In this document: one piece after another, positions 28,243 through 31,796 of the stretch | Layout of the letters: each line of letters begins with the position of its first letter | Position numbering within the stretch: position 1 is the first letter of the stretch | Assembly (NCBI GenBank): GCA_964511535.1 | Contig: CAZEFW010000106.1 | Coordinates: forward strand, 1 to 31,796 | Length of the DNA: 31,796 nucleotides | Source: CAZCFB01 sp964511535 | GTDB taxonomy: Bacteria; Myxococcota_A; Polyangia; GCA-2747355; CAZCFB01 | Direction of reading: 5' to 3' | The notes under the pieces: model-generated | The model's database searches: none | Told to the model about the DNA's origin: nothing | What the model saw: only the letters and a program-made list of their open reading frames with translations | Program-made: the position numbers and the translations under genes

Positions 28243-30150
28243 CTACAAGCCCGGCTGAAACGACGAGAAGATCTCGCCGACGTCGCGCCAGGTCCGTCTG
28301 GGGCGCATGGGCCCGGCCCAGGCGCGCACCTCGAAGGCGACGCCGTGGCTCACCACGCACAGGCTGCGCAGGGTGACTGTCTGGCCGCCGGGGCCGGTGA
28401 ATTCGTAGCTGGCCACGACCCCGGACAGCTTGCTGCCGCCCACGTTGCGCACCCTGTAGACGCGGCTGACCTGAACGTCCGGGCTGAGCTTGCGGCGCTG
28501 GACATAGACCGAGCGCCACAGCCCGTCGGCGTCTCGCCCGGCCGCCTCCCAGCTGAGCACCTGCACCGTGCCGAGGTAGTAAGCCCGGCCGCTCATCTCC
28601 TTTTTGCGCGCGAAGGGGATCACCGCGCGCACCCCGCCCAGGCGGCGGATGCGATCCCGGTCCAGCTTCCAGGTGCGAGGCAGCTGGACCCTGAAGCCGA
28701 GGGAGCGGTCCCGGTAGCCGAGCCAGCCCGGGCGGTGGCCCAGGGGCGTGGCCGCCAGATCGGCCTCACCGTCGCTGGTCGGCGGCGCGCTCTGGGCGGT
28801 GGGCAGCGGCGGCGGCGCGTCGGCAGTGGCCGGGGCCGTGGATCCTGTGCCGGCGGTCTTCAGCGGCGCGGGGGCCGCGGGCTCGTCGGGGGCGGCCGTC
28901 GCGGCCGGGGCCGCGGCAGAGGTGGGCAGGGGAGGGGGCTGGTCGGCGCTGGCGCCGCTTGAGGCCCCCGCGGCGGCGGGTTTGGCGTCGCCCACGGCCA
29001 GGTGGTGGGCGGTGCTCGAGGGACCGAAGCAGTAGATCGACCGGGCCGTGCGCACGAACAGCCGCCCCGCCACCTCGGTGACCGGCTTTTTGGCCGGGCC
29101 GTCCAGGGGCAGCCGCACCTTCGCCTTGCCGCTGTTGGGGTCGATGCCCACCAGCTTGGCGCCGCCGCCCTTTTCGTCGCTGATGGCGGACCAGAGCAGG
29201 CCGTCGTAGTGCACCAGGCCCCGGTTGGCGGTGGTGCCGAGCCGCTCCCACAGGGTCTTGCGCCGCGCCGGATCGAACCCCGCCACGTTGGCGTCGTCGC
29301 CCCTGGCGCCATGGGTGGCGACGAAGATCCTGCCGCGCGTGGCCTGCACCACCCATACCCTGTCGCTCTGTGCCGAGGCATACAGCTTCGACAGGTTCAG
29401 GTCGCGCAGCTTCTTGTTGCTGCGGTAGTCCGCCACGGTGAAGTAGAGCTTCTTGCGGTTCTTGCCGCGGCGGTCGCGGCGCGTGAAGTCGATGAAGGTG
29501 ATGCGGTGCGCCCCCATCCCGATCACCCGGTGGGCGCCGTCGGGCAGCAGCCGGAACTGGTAGACCGCCTTGCCCGTGGCCAGGTCGAACACCTGCAGCA
29601 GCTCCGGGCTCAGGCGCGAGCCCTTCTTCTGTTTCTGGCGCGAGTAGACCGCAGCGAAGCGGCCGTGGGCGCCGCGGATGAAGCCGGCCTGGACCTTCGC
29701 CTTGCCGATCTCACGCTGCACCGTGGCGTCCAGGCGGACCACCTTCTTCTTGCCCGATACATACACCGAGTCGCCCTGGGTCATGACGCTGGTGGCGCCG
29801 AGCAGCTTGTAGGTGCGCTGCACCTTGCCGTCGATGGACAGCAGGATCACGCCCCGCCTTCCCAGGGCGTAGATGTTGCCGCCGCTGGCGGCCAGCACCG
29901 ACGGGCCGCGGGCCAGCTTGCGGAACTTCGCGGTCCACGCCTCGGCGCCGTCGGTCAGGGCGCGGGCGGTCAGGCCGTTGCCCTGCTTGAACACCACCGC
30001 AGTGGCTGCGGGCACGGGGGGCCAGTCGGCCTTGATGGAGATCTTCCACTGCTGCTTGATGGGCGAATCGGCCGCGGCGAAGTCTGCGGCAGCGGCCGGG
30101 GAGAGGGCCATGACGAGCAGTGCGGCGAGCGCTGATTGTCGAGAGAACAT
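28243..30150 (-). CDS. Secreted PQQ-like beta-propeller protein with Pro/Ala linker and C-terminal PsbP/Mog1-like domain
   Basis: A 635-residue exported protein. The signal peptide is hydrophobic at 8-17 and ends at PAAAADF. Residues about 30-380 look like a PQQ-type propeller: repeated strands such as AVVFKQGNGLTARALTDGAEAW, SIDGKVQRTYKLLG and LVGIDPNSGKAKVRLPLDG. A Pro/Ala/Thr-rich linker spans about 390-465. The last 165 residues (SLGFRVQLPRTWKL at the start, EIFSSFQ at the end) recall PsbP/Mog1-like domains of secreted bacterial proteins. Function unknown; a surface-binding or assembly role is possible. AGGAAA lies about seven bases upstream of the ATG at 30150. It is divergent from the acyl-CoA dehydrogenase gene. 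Confidence 0.75.
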   Translation of the reverse strand: MFSRQSALAALLVMALSPAAAADFAAADSPIKQQWKISIKADWPPVPAATAVVFKQGNGLTARALTDGAEAWTAKFRKLARGPSVLAASGGNIYALGRRGVILLSIDGKVQRTYKLLGATSVMTQGDSVYVSGKKKVVRLDATVQREIGKAKVQAGFIRGAHGRFAAVYSRQKQKKGSRLSPELLQVFDLATGKAVYQFRLLPDGAHRVIGMGAHRITFIDFTRRDRRGKNRKKLYFTVADYRSNKKLRDLNLSKLYASAQSDRVWVVQATRGRIFVATHGARGDDANVAGFDPARRKTLWERLGTTANRGLVHYDGLLWSAISDEKGGGAKLVGIDPNSGKAKVRLPLDGPAKKPVTEVAGRLFVRTARSIYCFGPSSTAHHLAVGDAKPAAAGASSGASADQPPPLPTSAAAPAATAAPDEPAAPAPLKTAGTGSTAPATADAPPPLPTAQSAPPTSDGEADLAATPLGHRPGWLGYRDRSLGFRVQLPRTWKLDRDRIRRLGGVRAVIPFARKKEMSGRAYYLGTVQVLSWEAAGRDADGLWRSVYVQRRKLSPDVQVSRVYRVRNVGGSKLSGVVASYEFTGPGGQTVTLRSLCVVSHGVAFEVRAWAGPMRPRRTWRDVGEIFSSFQPGL

Positions 30151-30194
30151 GGTATTTTCCTGTTACGCTTTGTCCAGCGTATGTTGGCCGCATG

Positions 30195-30221
30195 GGCCCG
30201 TCAACGTAGAGGTGACGGGCC
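30195..30221. promoter_or_regulatory. Perfect inverted repeat in the PQQ-protein/acyl-CoA dehydrogenase spacer
   Basis: GGCCCGTCA (30195-30203) and TGACGGGCC (30213-30221) are perfect nine-base inverted copies around nine bases, in the 115-base divergent spacer. It could be an operator for a dimeric repressor (TetR-type regulators often control acyl-CoA dehydrogenase genes) or an mRNA hairpin in the leader. No regulator gene is adjacent. Confidence 0.45.
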
Positions 30222-30265
30222 GCCTGGACCTGACTATTCACTGGCTATTCAACAATGGAGGACCC

Positions 30266-31408
30266 ATGACCTTTCCCCCATTTACCGAGGAGCATGATCT
30301 TTTTCGCCGCACCGTGCGCAGCTTCGTGACCCGGGAGATGGTTCCCAACGTCAAACAGTGGGAGGAGGACAAGGACTTCCCCAACGAGCTGTTCGTCAAG
30401 ATGGGCGAGCTCGGTCTGCTCGGTTTGCGCCACCCCGAGGACGCTGGCGGCGCGGGCCTGGATTACTGGTTCACGGTCGCGTTCCTCGAGGAGCTGACCT
30501 ACTCGCGATGCGCCGGCGTGAACATGGCCATCGCGGTGCAGACCGACATGGCCACCCCGGTGCTGAGCGAGCTCGGCTCTGACGAGATCAAGGCCGAGTT
30601 CGTGGCCCCCGCCGTTGCAGGCGAGATGGTGGCCGCCCTGGGCGTCACCGAGCCGGGCTGCGGCTCCGACGTCTCGGCCATCCGCACCACCGCCAAGCGC
30701 GACGGCGACGACTTCATCATCAACGGGTCCAAGACCTTCATCACCAACGGCGCGCGGGCCAGCTTCATCACCCTGGCCGTGCGCACGGGCGAGCCCGGCT
30801 TCGGCGGCATCAGCCTGGTGGTATTCCCCTGCGACACCAAGGGGTTTTCGGTGGTGAGCAAGCTGGACAAGATCGGCAACCACAGCTCCGACACCACCGA
30901 GCTGGCCTTCGAGGACTGCCGAATCCCGGCGCGCTACCTCATCGGCCAGGAGAACATGGGCTTCCGCTACATCATGATGAACTTCCAGGGCGAGCGCCTG
31001 GCCGCGGCCATCATGGCGGTCAAGGCGTGCGACATCGCGCTGGCCGACGCCTTCGAGTACGGCAAGGAGCGCGCCGCGTTTGGCAAGCCGCTGATCAAGT
31101 TCCAGACCTGGCGCCACACCTTCGCCGAGCTGCAGGCCAAGGTGGAGGCCGCCCGCTGGCTGACCTACCGCGCCTGCGACCTGTACAACCGAGGCGAGGA
31201 CGCCGTGATCCCCATCTCCATGGCCAAGCTGTACGCCGGCGAGCTCGCCTTCGAGGTGCATGATCGCGTGCTGCAGTTCCACGGTGGTTACGGCTACATG
31301 GATGAGTATGACATCAGCCGAGCCTGGAGAGACGTGCGGCTGCTCACCATCGGCGGCGGCACGAGCGAGGTGATGAAAGATATTATCGCCAAGTGGCAGG
31401 GCTGGTAG
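30266..31408 (+). CDS. Acyl-CoA dehydrogenase (FAD-dependent)
   Basis: A 380-residue flavoprotein of the acyl-CoA dehydrogenase family, catalysing alpha,beta-oxidation of an acyl-CoA with transfer of electrons to ETF. The visible motifs are the N-terminal helical domain, ALGVTEPGCGSDVSAIRTTA and FIINGSKTFITNGARASF in the beta domain, and the C-terminal QFHGGYGYMDEYDISRAWRDVR. The end IGGGTSEVMKD has Gly where the common catalytic Glu (YEGTSE) stands. The Glu in NFQGERLAAA takes the position used by isovaleryl- and long-chain-type enzymes, so the enzyme should be active. Substrate not readable. GGAG lies five bases before the ATG at 30266; the frame is open further upstream, but that part overlaps the divergent gene and is not coding. 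A remnant of a related 3' end lies at 31568-31603. Confidence 0.93.
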   Translation: MTFPPFTEEHDLFRRTVRSFVTREMVPNVKQWEEDKDFPNELFVKMGELGLLGLRHPEDAGGAGLDYWFTVAFLEELTYSRCAGVNMAIAVQTDMATPVLSELGSDEIKAEFVAPAVAGEMVAALGVTEPGCGSDVSAIRTTAKRDGDDFIINGSKTFITNGARASFITLAVRTGEPGFGGISLVVFPCDTKGFSVVSKLDKIGNHSSDTTELAFEDCRIPARYLIGQENMGFRYIMMNFQGERLAAAIMAVKACDIALADAFEYGKERAAFGKPLIKFQTWRHTFAELQAKVEAARWLTYRACDLYNRGEDAVIPISMAKLYAGELAFEVHDRVLQFHGGYGYMDEYDISRAWRDVRLLTIGGGTSEVMKDIIAKWQGW

Positions 31409-31414
31409 GAGAGG

Positions 31415-31438
31415 CAGTCGACAGTCGATAGTCGATAG
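31415..31438. repeat. Heptanucleotide tandem array (unit CAGTCGA/TAGTCGA)
   Basis: CAGTCGA, CAGTCGA, TAGTCGA and a partial TAGACAT follow the acyl-CoA dehydrogenase stop codon by six bases. It is the third heptamer array of the window. Confidence 0.7.
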
Positions 31439-31449
31439 ACATGAGCCGA

Positions 31450-31562
31450 GGGCGCCGGGCGTTCGGCGCCCGGCACTAGCCTGACGGAGCCAGGCGAAAA
31501 ACATGGGGGGCCGTCAGGCCCCCAGCAGTCCGGCCGGGGCCACCGGCCCCGGATGGACTGCT
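31450..31562. other. Cluster of GC-rich stem-loops after the acyl-CoA dehydrogenase
   Basis: Three strong folds occur in 113 bases. (1) GCCGGGCG (31454-31461) with CGCCCGGC (31467-31474). (2) GCCTGACGG (31479-31487) with CCGTCAGGC (31511-31519), in competition with GGGGGCC (31506-31512) and GGCCCCC (31517-31523). (3) A nested pair: outer AGCAGTCC (31524-31531) with GGACTGCT (31555-31562), inner CCGGGGCC (31534-31541) with GGCCCCGG (31545-31552). There is no open frame of merit on either strand. It may be a structured RNA, a compound terminator or the debris of a mobile element. Confidence 0.6.
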
Positions 31563-31567
31563 AACTG

Positions 31568-31603
31568 ATGAAGGATATTATTGCCAAGTGGCAGGGGTGG
31601 TAG
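31568..31603 (+). pseudogene. Relic 3' end of a second acyl-CoA dehydrogenase gene
   Basis: These 36 bases match the last 36 bases of the intact gene (31373-31408) at 33 positions. All three differences are synonymous, so both encode the same final 11 residues (MKDIIAKWQGW) and TAG. Homology ends within a few bases on both sides. The rest of the gene is absent; the stem-loop cluster lies immediately upstream. Confidence 0.6.
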
Positions 31604-31618
31604 CGGCCACAGGGCCGC

Positions 31619-31651
31619 AACGTAGCCGTAGCCGTCAACATAGCCGTAGCC
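31619..31651. repeat. Short direct repeat with GTAGCC core
   Basis: AACGTAGCCGTAGCC (31619-31633) and AACATAGCCGTAGCC (31637-31651) differ at one base and are 18 bases apart. The same hexamer GTAGCC appears singly in the intergenic stretch near 11453. Low-complexity intergenic sequence. Confidence 0.5.
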
Positions 31652-31796
31652 CATCGCACCCACAAGCGTGGGCGTAGGCGTTGGCGATCAACCCCAGACA
31701 ACCTCGAATACCTAGAAGAAACGGCACGGCCCAGGTCGACGACCTCGCCCTTGCGGCCAGACGCGGCGCCTTGCATTCGCCGGCCCCCGTGCACGC
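31652..31796. other. Non-coding tail of the window
   Basis: Apart from a small hairpin CCCAC-AAGC-GTGGG at 31659-31672, nothing recognisable is seen. The only open frames here are short shadows with no start signal or known motif. Together with the preceding items it makes a 388-base stretch without an intact gene. Confidence 0.6.

Noticed and set aside
29873..30265. Longer N-terminus for the acyl-CoA dehydrogenase
   Set aside because: The extension overlaps the start of the divergent secreted protein and has no family similarity; the ATG at 30266 has GGAG and the normal family length.
31568..31603. Small gene encoding an 11-residue peptide
   Set aside because: It has no ribosome-binding site, and its identity with the acyl-CoA dehydrogenase C-terminus marks it as a relic, not a gene.

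Overview
The window is GC-rich DNA of a Gram-negative bacterium. Several features point to a Myxococcota/Bradymonadota-type (former deltaproteobacterial) genome: many secreted proteins and lipoproteins with Pro/Ala-rich linkers, a large surface lipoprotein with a Cys-rich insert of short Cys/Thr/Asp repeats, a Tat lipoprotein with an Asp/Ser/Gly-rich linker, a sigma-54 activator, a CheA-like hybrid kinase and short intergenic palindromes. That placement is an inference from gene style; there is no rRNA or other phylogenetic marker here. A run of 100 N at 7145-7244 is a scaffold gap that cuts two genes. No tRNA, rRNA, CRISPR array, transposase or prophage gene was seen.

Layout. 1-3.8 kb: heptamer array, MscS-type channel (-), DtxR-type metal regulator (+), alpha/beta hydrolase (-), OmpA-like protein (+). 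3.8-9.1 kb: a strong palindrome, an SppA-type S49 protease fused to a predicted outer-membrane barrel (-), an SCP2-like protein cut by the gap, an MDR alcohol dehydrogenase cut by the gap, and a radical SAM protein (-). 9.3-14.1 kb (+): beta-propeller lipoprotein, Tat-exported molybdopterin oxidoreductase, acyl-CoA synthetase. 14.1-19.8 kb (-): a two-gene unit of an OprO/P-like porin followed by a 1419-residue PHP (CehA/McbA-like) metallohydrolase lipoprotein. 19.8-25.8 kb: MFS/POT-like transporter (+), a small protein with a C-terminal Cys-Cys plus a CheA-type hybrid kinase in one operon (-), and a zinc-ribbon multi-pass membrane protein (+). 25.8-28.1 kb: an AT-rich intergenic region with DnaA-box-like sites and an operator-like palindrome, then a sigma-54 activator without a receiver domain and a receiver/degenerate-GGDEF protein in tandem. 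28.1-31.8 kb: a secreted PQQ-type propeller protein (-), an acyl-CoA dehydrogenase (+), and a non-coding tail holding a stem-loop cluster and a small relic of a second acyl-CoA dehydrogenase 3' end.

Themes. Lipid and acyl-CoA metabolism (acyl-CoA synthetase, acyl-CoA dehydrogenase, SCP2-like protein, MDR dehydrogenase) is scattered among envelope functions (MscS, OmpA, SppA-barrel, porin, lipoproteins) and a signalling block (CheA hybrid, sigma-54 activator, REC-dGGDEF). I did not find a clearly new defence or mobile system. The most unusual signals are non-coding: palindromic elements that supply the stop codons of two convergent genes, a DnaA-box-like cluster away from any replication gene, heptamer arrays at gene ends, and the acyl-CoA dehydrogenase relic next to a block of nested hairpins.
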